Source: Planctomycetota bacterium
GTDB lineage: Bacteria > Planctomycetota > Planctomycetia > Pirellulales > Pirellulaceae
Reading direction: 5' to 3'
DNA: 5,546 nucleotides
Assembly (NCBI GenBank): GCA_019347795.1
Contig: JAHWKS010000450.1
Span: 1 to 5,546 of the forward strand
How positions within the stretch are numbered: the stretch's first letter is position 1; each line of letters opens with the position of its first letter. Under the pieces are notes generated by a model. That model saw nothing but the letters and a program-made list of their open reading frames with translations. It was not told the DNA's origin and did not search any database. The translations under genes and the position numbers were made by a program. This document shows, one piece after another, positions 1-5,546 of the stretch.

Positions 1-662
1 CCGCTTCGGAAAGGGACGCCCTGGAAGCTGGTCGGCAGGAAGCCGCTGGACCAGTTATTCACGCCGTCCACCGGGTGCCCGCCCGGGTCGGTCAGCACCA
101 TGTACGCCGGCAGGTTCTGGGTCTCGGCCCCCAGCCCGTAGAGCATCCACGAGGCGTAGTGCGGCCGGCCCAGCACGCCGGGAATGCCGCCGTGAAAGTA
201 ACGGATCGACACCTCGTGCCCGTTGGCGCCGGTGTGCATGCTGCGGATCAGGCAGATGTCGTCCACAATGCGGGCGGTTTCCGGGAGGAGTTCGGAAAGC
301 TCGGTCCCGCATTGGCCGTGCCTCGCGAACTTCCATCGCGAGCCCATGAGCTTCTTGCTGGCCTCGTTAGCGAAGCTGTAGGCGATGTCGCCGGCGTAGT
401 CGGTCCCGTCGTGCTTGGTCAGCATCGGCTTCGGGTCGGTCAGGTCCATGTGCGACGGCCCGCCGTGCTGAAACAGCGAGATCATGGCCTTGGCCTTCGG
501 GGCAAAGTGGGGCGGCTTCGGCTTCAGGTCGAACGTCGGCTCCTGATTCGACGCGATCGCGGGCGTCGCCCCGGCCTGCTCTTGCTGAAGCAGCCACGCC
601 AGCGCAATCGAGCCAAGGCCCAGGGCGTTCTGGTTGAGAAAATCACGGCGAGAGATCGCCAT
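1..662 (-). CDS. DUF1501 domain protein, Tat-type signal, partial (C-terminus beyond window)
   Basis: Translating the minus strand from the ATG at 662-660 gives 220 codons without a stop, running off the left edge. The N-terminus MAISRRDFLNQNALGLGSIA has a twin-arginine pattern (SRRDFL) followed by a hydrophobic stretch, so Tat export is likely. At about residues 60-80 lies ISLFQHGGPSHMDLTDPKP, the hallmark of DUF1501 proteins, which belong to the alkaline phosphatase/sulfatase-like superfamily. Further family-like segments are IRSMHTGANGHE (about 140-152) and PAYMVLTDPGG. Complete members are roughly 400-480 residues, so about half is present. The start is supported by AGGAG 8 nt upstream. 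A second ATG at 670-668 is in another frame and directly abuts the AGGAG, so it is unlikely. DUF1501 genes typically lie next to PSCyt1/PSCyt2/PSD1 genes, as here. The enzymatic activity and substrate of the family are not established, so I do not assign one. Confidence 0.93.
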   Translation of the reverse strand, partial: MAISRRDFLNQNALGLGSIALAWLLQQEQAGATPAIASNQEPTFDLKPKPPHFAPKAKAMISLFQHGGPSHMDLTDPKPMLTKHDGTDYAGDIAYSFANEASKKLMGSRWKFARHGQCGTELSELLPETARIVDDICLIRSMHTGANGHEVSIRYFHGGIPGVLGRPHYASWMLYGLGAETQNLPAYMVLTDPGGHPVDGVNNWSSGFLPTSFQGVPFRS

Positions 663-670
663 CGGGTCAT

Positions 671-675
671 CTCCT
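671..675 (-). promoter_or_regulatory. Shine-Dalgarno site of the DUF1501 gene
   Basis: On the minus strand AGGAG is followed by 8 nt (ATGACCCG) and then the ATG at 662. That spacing is close to ideal and decides between the two nearby ATGs: the one at 670-668 has no spacer and opens a frame without the DUF1501 motifs. Confidence 0.7.
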
Positions 676-703
676 GTTATTTGGTCGTACATCTCATAGT
701 GGT

Positions 704-720
704 ACGGCTCTCCGAGCCGT
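704..720. repeat. Short hairpin, REP-like unit 1
   Basis: ACGGCTC, loop TCC, GAGCCGT forms a perfect 7-bp stem. It lies in the gap between the DUF1501 start and the cytochrome gene stop and contains the core CTCTCCGAG (708-716), which recurs in the palindrome just to the right. From memory, GGTACGGCTCTCCGAGCCGT-like units are scattered between genes in planctomycete genomes. That fits REP-type elements mobilised by REP-associated IS200-like transposases, but I could not check it here. Confidence 0.7.
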
Positions 721-722
721 TC

Positions 723-764
723 TTTCGCCACTCGGAGAGTGGCGCCACTCTCCGAGTGGCGAAA
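723..764. repeat. Perfect 42-bp palindrome, REP-like unit 2
   Basis: The 21-nt arm beginning TTTCGCCACTCGGAGAGT is followed without any spacer by its exact reverse complement, centred on GGCGCC (741-746). The core CTCTCCGAG occurs inverted at 731-739 and direct at 748-756, matching the core of the adjacent hairpin at 704-720. It starts 21 nt after the stop codon of the cytochrome gene, measured along the minus-strand transcript. In RNA it would form a very stable hairpin that could act as a 3' stabiliser or attenuator between the two genes. There is no U-tract, so it is not a classical intrinsic terminator. It is most likely a mobile intergenic repeat. Confidence 0.85.
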
Positions 765-784
765 CCTATTGCTCGAGGCGCCGA

Positions 785-3700
785 CTATTCGATGTAGAGG
801 AATTCGTTGGAGCTGAGCAGGGCCTGGCAGAGGTTCACCATCGCCTGCCGGGTCGGCGAGCGGCCCTCGGGTACGGCGCCGGGCGACGACTGCAACGTGT
901 CGAGCTGGCGGGCGAGAAAACTGGCGGCCAGCTCCAGTTCTTCGGGCGAGGGCTCGCGGCAGTAGGCGAGCCGCCAGGCGCGGACGACCTGCCCCAACAC
1001 CGCCTCAAACGTCTCCGCCGGCTCGGCGGGTCCGCGGAACTGGCTTTGCGAGGCGAGCGTCTGCTCACGCCCATCGGACGATTTCAGCGTGATCGTCACC
1101 GGCCAGGAAAACGAATCGGAATTGTGATTCGCGCGGCAATCGGTGATGAAGTCGATCACGTCCCCGGCCTGAACCTCGATGTTCGCGACCGTCGTCTCAG
1201 TAGACCCGTTTTGCGCGACCCATTCGCCCGCCTTGCCCGATCGGCTCGACACCACGCGGCCGCGAACGCCGTCGCCGTTGGGTGAAGCGTGGGACAGCGC
1301 GCCGCTGATTGCGATCACTCCGTCGGTCGGCGCCGTCCAGCGGCGGGCGGCGTCGGGGTGTCCGCCGCTGGCGTGCAGCAAGACCCAGCCCAAATTCGGA
1401 TCGGGCAGCGCCGGCCCGGCTTGCCACTGCGAACCGGTCCAGTGCGGGAGCGGCGTGAACGCGGCTGTGTGGTTGCTGGCTTCATCGAAACTTCCCCATC
1501 CGTACTGCCAGATTTCGCCGCGCGGCTTCGGCAACTTTGGAAGTTGGGCCAACACCGCCTCGTCCAGCGGCTGGGCCTCTTTCGCCGCGCGCTGGGCCAG
1601 GTTGGCCGCCTGGTTGAGAATGAACTCGCCGTTGAGCAGCATCAGCGATTGCGTCGCGACGGTCGAAGTCGGACGGACTTCGCAGTTGGTCTCCATCACC
1701 GGAGCGTCGAACGCCTGCAACATGGCGACGGGACGGCTCCGCTGCGCGCGAATGTAAAGACTGCGCCGGGTCTGCTCGCCTTCGACGATCACCTGCCCCG
1801 TCTCGTCCTCCTTGATGGCTACCGGCGGGCCGTACAGCGCCGGATCGAGTTGGCCCGACGCCGCCAGCATCCGGTCGCGCACGGCTTCGGCCTCCAGCCG
1901 CAGGAGCGACGAACGGAAGGGAGAGTGCGGATCACGGACCTGCCGCCACACGGTCGAGGTCATCATCAGCCGGTGCAGCTTTTTGAGGCTCCAGCCGCCG
2001 GCGATGAACTCGTCGGCCAGCCAGTCGAGCAGTTGCGGATGCGACGGCTTGCCGCCCAGCGCGCCGAAATCGGCGGGCGTGGAGACCAGCCCTTCGCCAA
2101 AGTGGTGCATCCAAACGCGATTGACGATCACCCGGGCGAAGAGCGGATTGTCGCGGTTGGTCAGCCAACGGGCGAACGCGAGCCGCCGGCCCGTTGTGGG
2201 AAGCGATTCGTCGTTGAGGGCAAATTCCTGGCGCTGGCCTTCCGGCGCAGTGACGGTCAGCGCGGCGGGCGCGATGGTCTGCTTGGGTTGCTGATAGTCG
2301 CCGCGATGGAACAGCTTGGTTTCGGGAACGTGCCCCGGCGGCTCGATCAGTGCGCGAAGGAACTCTTCCGGCGGTTTCTTCGCCCGCGCCTCTTCGATGC
2401 GTTTATCATACTTCTTGAGGTCTTCCGCCGCGTCCGGCAGATACTGATAGAGCACGCCGGGCGAAATGTTGACGCTAGGGTGCGCGGCCAGCAACTGCTT
2501 CTGCTCGTCGGTGCGTTTGTCGCCGGGGGCCTGATACGCCTCGCGAAGCTGCGAGCGCAGCGGCTGGTCGAACTTGGCCAACTCCATGTCGAGGGCCTGC
2601 TGCATGTACTCGGCCTGCTTCTCCGCCTTCTCGGCGGCGATTTTCTGAGCCTCGGCCTCCACCTCGGCGGCCCGTTGGCGATCGGCCGCCGTGTACAGCG
2701 AGACGAGTCGGGCTTGCGGGGTCTTCCACGCCTGCCAGTCGAGCGCCGGCTCGAACACCGCTCGCAGGGCGAAGTAGTCGGTCTGCGGGATTGGGTCGTA
2801 ACGGTGGTCGTGGCACTGGGCGCATTGCAGGCTCAGTCCCAAGAGCGACGTGCCGACGATCTTCAGCGTATCGGCCATGACTTGGTTCCGCGCCTCCGGG
2901 TTGTTCGCCCCGCTGCCGGTCCCGTCGGCCGCCAGTCGCAGAAAGCCCGTTGCGGTGAGCAGCTCGATCTGCTCGGTGGTGAGGTCGCCGTTTTGCGGCC
3001 CGGCAAGCTCGTCGCCGGCAAGCTGCTCGGTGATGAACTGGTCGAAGGGCTTGTCGTCGTTCAGCGCGTGGATCACCCAGTCACGATATTTCCAGGCCCA
3101 AGGACGGTCGGCGTCGGCCGCGGTGTATCCTTCCGAGTCGGCATAGCCGGCCACGTCGAGCCAATGCCTGGCCCAGCGTTCACCGTAGTGCGGCGAGGCG
3201 AGAAGTTCGGTGAGCAGCCGGTCGTACCAGTCGTCGGCCGGATCGGCGGCCCACCTCTCGACTTCCTCGGGCGACGGCGGCAAGCCAAGCAGGTCGAAGC
3301 AGGCCCGAAGGACGAGCGTCCGTCGGTCTGCATCGGGAGCGAACTCGAAGGACTGGCTCTCGCTCTCGCTGACCTTCGATTGCTCGGAGGCGCACGTCAG
3401 GTTCGCGCGCGTATCTTGCAAGACCAAAGCGTCGATCGGCGTGCGCACGCGGGCTTCCGGCGGAAACGACGAAAGCTTCGAAACGGCCGGGCGCCGGATC
3501 GGCTGAAACGACCAGAAGCGGCGCTCCTCGGGCGTGACGCCCAACCCCGGACCGATCTCCTCCGGCTCGGGGCGAGCGGTGTTCGCGCCCGCGGCGATCC
3601 AGCGCTGGAGCGTCTCGATTTCGGCGGGCGAGACCTTATTCTCTCCCGGCGGCATCTCGCCGCTGCGCACCCGCTCCAGCAAATAGCTCTCGTCCGGCCG

Positions 3701-3919
3701 TCCCGGCACAATCGCCGCGCCGCCATCACCCCCCTTCTCCATCAGCCGCACCAGGCGCAAATCGAGGTTGCCCTTGAGCGTCTCGGTCGCTCCATGACAG
3801 TCAAAGCAATGGGCGCGAAAGATCGGCCGAATGTGTTGTTCGTAGGTCAGCTCCGCCGGCTCGGCGGCGAGAAGTGGGCTTCCTAACGACAGCAGAACGA
3901 ATGGGAGCAGTCTTCGCAT
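785..3919 (-). CDS. Secreted planctomycete cytochrome-type protein (PSCyt1-PSCyt2/DUF1549-PSD1/DUF1553), complete
   Basis: The product has 1044 residues. [20 protein letters not shown] is a Sec signal peptide with likely cleavage near residue 18-19, which favours this ATG although the frame stays open upstream to 4201. PSCyt1 spans about 24-112, with haem motif CFDCH (38-42) and a possible axial Met in GEMPP (M89). PSCyt2/DUF1549 spans about 157-390, with [23 protein letters not shown] and a second haem motif CAQCH (366-370) followed by [14 protein letters not shown] charged, coiled-coil-like linker spans about 412-520. PSD1/DUF1553 starts near 575 ([30 protein letters not shown]), is interrupted by an extra domain at about 800-945, and resumes at about 975-1044 ([31 protein letters not shown]). 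The known family traits are export and covalent haem binding; a redox role is inferred and the substrate is unknown. An unusual Ser/Glu-rich insert lies at 173-190. The DUF1501 gene follows 122 nt downstream on the same strand, the usual pairing. Confidence 0.95.
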   Translation of the reverse strand: MRRLLPFVLLSLGSPLLAAEPAELTYEQHIRPIFRAHCFDCHGATETLKGNLDLRLVRLMEKGGDGGAAIVPGRPDESYLLERVRSGEMPPGENKVSPAEIETLQRWIAAGANTARPEPEEIGPGLGVTPEERRFWSFQPIRRPAVSKLSSFPPEARVRTPIDALVLQDTRANLTCASEQSKVSESESQSFEFAPDADRRTLVLRACFDLLGLPPSPEEVERWAADPADDWYDRLLTELLASPHYGERWARHWLDVAGYADSEGYTAADADRPWAWKYRDWVIHALNDDKPFDQFITEQLAGDELAGPQNGDLTTEQIELLTATGFLRLAADGTGSGANNPEARNQVMADTLKIVGTSLLGLSLQCAQCHDHRYDPIPQTDYFALRAVFEPALDWQAWKTPQARLVSLYTAADRQRAAEVEAEAQKIAAEKAEKQAEYMQQALDMELAKFDQPLRSQLREAYQAPGDKRTDEQKQLLAAHPSVNISPGVLYQYLPDAAEDLKKYDKRIEEARAKKPPEEFLRALIEPPGHVPETKLFHRGDYQQPKQTIAPAALTVTAPEGQRQEFALNDESLPTTGRRLAFARWLTNRDNPLFARVIVNRVWMHHFGEGLVSTPADFGALGGKPSHPQLLDWLADEFIAGGWSLKKLHRLMMTSTVWRQVRDPHSPFRSSLLRLEAEAVRDRMLAASGQLDPALYGPPVAIKEDETGQVIVEGEQTRRSLYIRAQRSRPVAMLQAFDAPVMETNCEVRPTSTVATQSLMLLNGEFILNQAANLAQRAAKEAQPLDEAVLAQLPKLPKPRGEIWQYGWGSFDEASNHTAAFTPLPHWTGSQWQAGPALPDPNLGWVLLHASGGHPDAARRWTAPTDGVIAISGALSHASPNGDGVRGRVVSSRSGKAGEWVAQNGSTETTVANIEVQAGDVIDFITDCRANHNSDSFSWPVTITLKSSDGREQTLASQSQFRGPAEPAETFEAVLGQVVRAWRLAYCREPSPEELELAASFLARQLDTLQSSPGAVPEGRSPTRQAMVNLCQALLSSNEFLYIE
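1085..1528 (-). other. Inserted beta-rich domain within the PSD1 region
   Basis: Residues about 798-945 of the 1044-residue protein separate the two halves of PSD1. The segment opens with [12 protein letters not shown], then has [61 protein letters not shown] and [14 protein letters not shown]. Alternating hydrophobic strands with Gly/Asp turns and many aromatic residues suggest a beta-sandwich of the carbohydrate-binding type. I recall similar segments in other planctomycete PSD1 proteins, so this is a recurrent module and not unique to this gene. Ligand binding is inference. Confidence 0.65.
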
Positions 3920-4122
3920 TCTAAGGGTGGTGAGCTCTTCCTTCACCGCGGCGACGTTTTCGAAAGGCGACAAGCGCCTGTCCGACGATCGCCAGCGTAA
4001 AACCGCCGGGCCGCGTGTATTTGGCCGCACGCGAATCCTGGCGACGGAGTCGGTCTGGCCCGCGGCGTTCGGATTGTGAGGGAGGGACGACCTGCGCGGG
4101 TGGCAGGCCGGTAAGCGGCAGG
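3920..4122. other. Upstream region of the cytochrome gene, no gene recognised
   Basis: Minus-strand reading here keeps the cytochrome frame open back to 4201, but the added 94 residues (Pro/Arg/Cys-rich) match nothing I know and precede a good signal peptide, so I treat the stretch as untranslated leader and promoter region. AAGGAAGAG lies about 15 nt before the ATG, too far for a strong ribosome site. Short inverted repeats occur at 4012-4017/4028-4033 (CGCGTG/CACGCG) and at 4089-4095/4118-4124 (GACCTGC/GCAGGTC, touching the stop of the gene stump). I see no convincing promoter. Confidence 0.4.
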
Positions 4123-4512
4123 TCAACGAGACGGCCAACAGATGCACGCCCGTTGATATGTATAGTACGACAAGCGCCGGCGAACAACAAGCGAGAACCA
4201 TTCTGTAAAGCGGCGAAACGTCGTGGCGCGGAGATCGTCGATCAAGTGCTGAAACTCGCTCAGCTCAAAACGCCGCCCGCCCCACATCTCCCAGGTGAAG
4301 TTGCCTCCCTGGCTGCTGCTGGCGTGGAATACGAGCCCGTCGAAGAGGTATTTCTCCATCGCCTCGATGTTCTCGCAGATGAACTTCGTGTCGGGCTCGT
4401 CCCAAGCCCACTCGATCAGCTTCTTCCGCGTTGCTTTCTCCTGGGCGAACGCAGGCTCGGTGGCGGATAGGATGACGACAAGCAGTAAGCGGACGAATCG
4501 TTGATGGTTCAT
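4123..4512 (-). pseudogene. 5' stump of a secreted planctomycete hypothetical protein, truncated after about 103 residues
   Basis: The 129-codon frame starts at the ATG 4512-4510. MNHQRFVRLLLVVILSATEP followed by AFAQEK is a clear Sec signal peptide with an AFA cleavage site. The mature part reads KKLIEWAWDEPDTKF, then EKYLFDGLVFHASS, GNFTWEMWGGRRF and DDLRATTFRRFTE. This strongly resembles the N-terminus of a planctomycete family I remember as intact proteins of roughly 400 residues, in which the last motif continues as FTDNFLRFN-like sequence. Here the resemblance stops at the codon at 4201-4203, and 26 unrelated residues (WFSLVVRRRL onwards) lead to a TGA. No remnant of the missing part appears in any minus-strand frame down to 3920. 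A truncation by deletion or rearrangement is therefore more likely than a frameshift. The family function is unknown to me. It could be expressed as a short secreted peptide, but I think it is a remnant. Confidence 0.65.
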
Positions 4513-4950
4513 GGTCGGTGACTCGGGGGCGCAGCATAGAGCCATTTTGCGTCGTGAGATTGAGCTCCTGCAACCAGCTGGGCGCCAATCCTCAGGAGTC
4601 CCGACTGCGCGCCGAGGCCGGTTACCTAAATATCCGCCCCAACCGCGTCATAATCCACGATCGCCCCGGGTTAGCTCAGAAAAACACGTTTGCACGCCGT
4701 CAGCGGCCAGACGCCTGGAGATCAGTGTCGGTATCGGCGGCCCTCGTCTATGCCTGGCCGCCGCGTATGGCGCCTTCACGCCTAAAATCCAAGCAAAAAG
4801 CGGGCATATCTACGTGACGGGCCATCGCCACCGAAAATGCCGCCACCCGCGGTGTTTCGTCAATCGTTGTACACCGGGAGCGGTATGGAGTATCTTGCGG
4901 TGACGCGTTGGGGCCACCGAGAGGGATGGTGCTTGATGGAGCCTACGACC
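4513..4950. other. Gene-poor stretch of about 440 bases, divergent 5' regions
   Basis: This interval separates the diverging starts of the minus-strand stump (4512) and the lexA-like fragment (4951), so it should contain both original promoters. Open frames on the plus strand (for example 4511-4903) give compositionally random, Arg/Pro-rich translations with no motif I recognise. Base composition is less GC-skewed and A-rich runs appear (4676-4684, 4793-4799), unlike the flanking coding DNA. A possible sigma-70-like pair before the lexA-like start is TTGTAC at 4867-4872 and TATCTT at 4891-4896 (18-nt spacing), which is weak. I found no recognisable LexA operator. Confidence 0.45.
4735..4763. 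repeat. GC-rich hairpin in the intergenic stretch
   Basis: CGGCGGCC (4735-4742) and GGCCGCCG (4756-4763) form a perfect 8-bp stem with a 13-nt loop. No T-run follows on either side, so it is not an obvious terminator. A stem of this size can arise by chance in GC-rich DNA. Confidence 0.3.
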
Positions 4951-5106
4951 ATGGATGATCTAACGCCGCGACAGAAGGACGTGCTGGAGCTGATCCGAGC
5001 GACCGTCATCAGCAAGCCGCCGGCCCGTGGCTATCGATTCGGCAAACGCGCCTCCGCCCGTGAATACGATCGGCGTCGGCCAGCCTTCGATCGCCTTCAA
5101 TGTTGA
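4951..5106 (+). pseudogene. lexA: LexA-like repressor, 5' fragment (first 22 residues)
   Basis: From the ATG at 4951 the frame reads MDDLTPRQKDVLELIRATV then ISK, which matches the first helix of LexA SOS repressors (consensus like LTPRQ-x-VL-x-x-I). In intact LexA the next residues should be GYPPTVREI, leading into the winged-helix recognition helix. Here the sequence switches at about 5014-5017 to PPARGYRFGKR and ends after 51 codons. GGAG at 4938-4941 with a 9-nt spacer supports this start over the ATG at 4936. The rest of the DNA-binding domain, the Ala-Gly self-cleavage site and the Ser/Lys peptidase domain are all absent, so it cannot act as a repressor. The assignment rests on only about 20 residues, but the LTPRQ motif placed directly at the N-terminus is characteristic. 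Confidence 0.6.
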
Positions 5107-5373
5107 CTCGGGTTCGAGCTTGAAATTGCCCCAGCGGCCAGGATCGCGATCCGCGGGATAGCGACTGCCCATGCACACCCACCGTTGCACCTTCTGCCGC
5201 ACAAGGTCCGCGCCGGCAAGCAGCCTATGCTCATCGGCAGGCGACTCCAGAAGGTAACGCACGTTCGTCAGGTCGCCCACGGTGACGATCACAACCGAGC
5301 GATCCGCCTGCGCGGCAAGCGCGCGGCGGTAGACTCCGGTCGCATCAGGCGCGGCTGCGCCCGGCGCGCCGGC
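4960..5373 (-). pseudogene. Nucleoside hydrolase-like protein, internal fragment
   Basis: The minus-strand frame is open from just after a TGA at 5376-5374 to a TAG at 4962-4960. Residues encoded from about 5349 to 5014 read PDATGVYRRALAAQADRSVV, then IVTVGDLTNVRYLLES, DEHRLLAGADLVRQKVQRWV, GRWGNFKLEPESTLKAIEGW and PTPIVFTGGGAFAESIATGRRL. This is the middle part of inosine/uridine-type nucleoside hydrolases as found in planctomycetes: the VTVG-LTN strand, the K-V-x-R-x-V-x-MG segment and the WPTPIVF strand. The N-terminal DxDxxxDD calcium/ribose-binding motif should lie upstream but is missing, and the C-terminal catalytic region is missing too. No good start codon precedes the homology; the GTG at 5292 falls inside it. 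The right end stops near the TGA, and the left end runs into antisense lexA-like sequence at about 5014. It is a non-functional gene fragment. Confidence 0.7.
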
Positions 5374-5546
5374 TCACTCTCGTTCGCACGTGAGGTCTCT
5401 GCCTGCGCGGTTTCCTCAATCTCGATTCCCGCGGTAGGCAAGATTCGTGGCAAAGTCTTCGCGAAACCAGACTGAATTACGACCGTGAGGCGCTCTTGCC
5501 GCCGTATTGCCACCAGACGTCTTCACGTACTGTTACGTCGAGCATG
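5374..5546. other. Unassigned right end
   Basis: Nucleoside-hydrolase similarity ends near 5349-5373, at the 12-bp palindrome CCGGCGCGCCGG (5361-5372). To its right, the original minus frame has stops at 5376-5374 and again near 5418. A second minus frame (from GTG 5513) is open but gives no motif I recognise and becomes an antisense-type Arg-rich shadow of the hydrolase fragment. A third minus frame from the edge reads MLDVTVREDVWWQYGGKSAS before a TAA at 5479-5477. It could be the C-terminal end of a gene lying mostly beyond the window, but that cannot be decided here. Confidence 0.3.

Noticed and set aside
723..764. Intrinsic transcription terminator of the cytochrome gene
   Set aside because: The stem is strong, but no T-run follows it in the direction of transcription, and the shared core with the neighbouring hairpin fits a repeat element better.
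75..797. Plus-strand 240-codon frame over the left end
   Set aside because: It is antisense to the DUF1501 gene, which has unmistakable motifs and a good ribosome-binding site; the plus-strand translation has no recognisable domain.
1289..3886. Very long plus-strand open frame (865 codons) antisense to the cytochrome gene
   Set aside because: The minus strand over the same bases encodes clear PSCyt/PSD1 motifs. The plus-strand translation is Arg/Gly/Leu-rich without domains, as expected for an antisense shadow in high-GC DNA.
3920..4201. N-terminal extension of the cytochrome protein by 94 residues, from the ATG at 4201
   Set aside because: A well-formed signal peptide begins at 3919, the extension has no family similarity, and it overlaps the upstream gene stump.
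4544..4573. Possible minus-strand promoter for the gene stump: TTGCAG (4573-4568) and CAAAAT (4549-4544), 18-nt spacing
   Set aside because: The -10 element is poor and such matches are common by chance; there is no supporting evidence.
4665..4720. tRNA-like GGGTTAGCTCAG at about 4668-4679
   Set aside because: It resembles a tRNA D-arm start, but there is no GG-containing D-loop continuation, no T-arm GGTTCRA box and no acceptor pairing, so no tRNA can be folded.
5289..5513. Minus-strand 74-codon frame at the right end as a gene
   Set aside because: Its last third overlaps the nucleoside-hydrolase fragment in another frame and is an Arg-rich shadow; the rest shows no motif, and the start is a GTG without a clear ribosome site.

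Overview
The window looks like high-GC planctomycete DNA (Planctomycetota, probably a Pirellulales-type genome). The main evidence is a neighbouring pair on the minus strand: a secreted cytochrome-type protein with planctomycete-specific domains (PSCyt1, PSCyt2/DUF1549, PSD1/DUF1553) and a DUF1501 protein with a Tat-like signal. This pair is repeated many times in planctomycete genomes and is almost a signature of the phylum. I assign families from remembered motifs, not from a search.

Layout. Positions 1-662 (minus) hold the N-terminal 220 residues of the DUF1501 protein, which runs off the left edge. Positions 663-784 are an intergenic gap with a good Shine-Dalgarno site and two adjacent inverted repeats that share one core, one of them a perfect 42-bp palindrome (REP-like). 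Positions 785-3919 (minus) hold the complete 1044-residue PSCyt1/PSCyt2/PSD1 protein, with two CxxCH haem motifs and an extra domain inside PSD1. Positions 3920-4122 are an upstream region. Positions 4123-4512 (minus) hold the 5' stump of a secreted planctomycete protein that loses its family resemblance abruptly near 4201. Positions 4513-4950 show no recognisable gene. Positions 4951-5016 (plus) encode the first 22 residues of a LexA-like repressor, fused at about 5014 to the tail of an opposite-strand nucleoside-hydrolase fragment (about 5014-5349, minus). The last 170 bases are unassigned.

How it fits together. The left 60-70% is an ordinary, apparently functional expression unit: the cytochrome gene is followed on the same strand by DUF1501, and both products are predicted to be exported. 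The biochemical role of such pairs is not established. The right third is a zone of gene debris: three pieces from three unrelated genes, none intact. Each ends at a sharp breakpoint and not by gradual decay, which suggests deletions or rearrangements, or a chimeric assembly. I see no RNA gene, CRISPR array, intact transposase or defence system. I do not see convincing evidence of a wholly new system. The items most worth checking are the palindromic repeat pair and the lexA/nucleoside-hydrolase junction.
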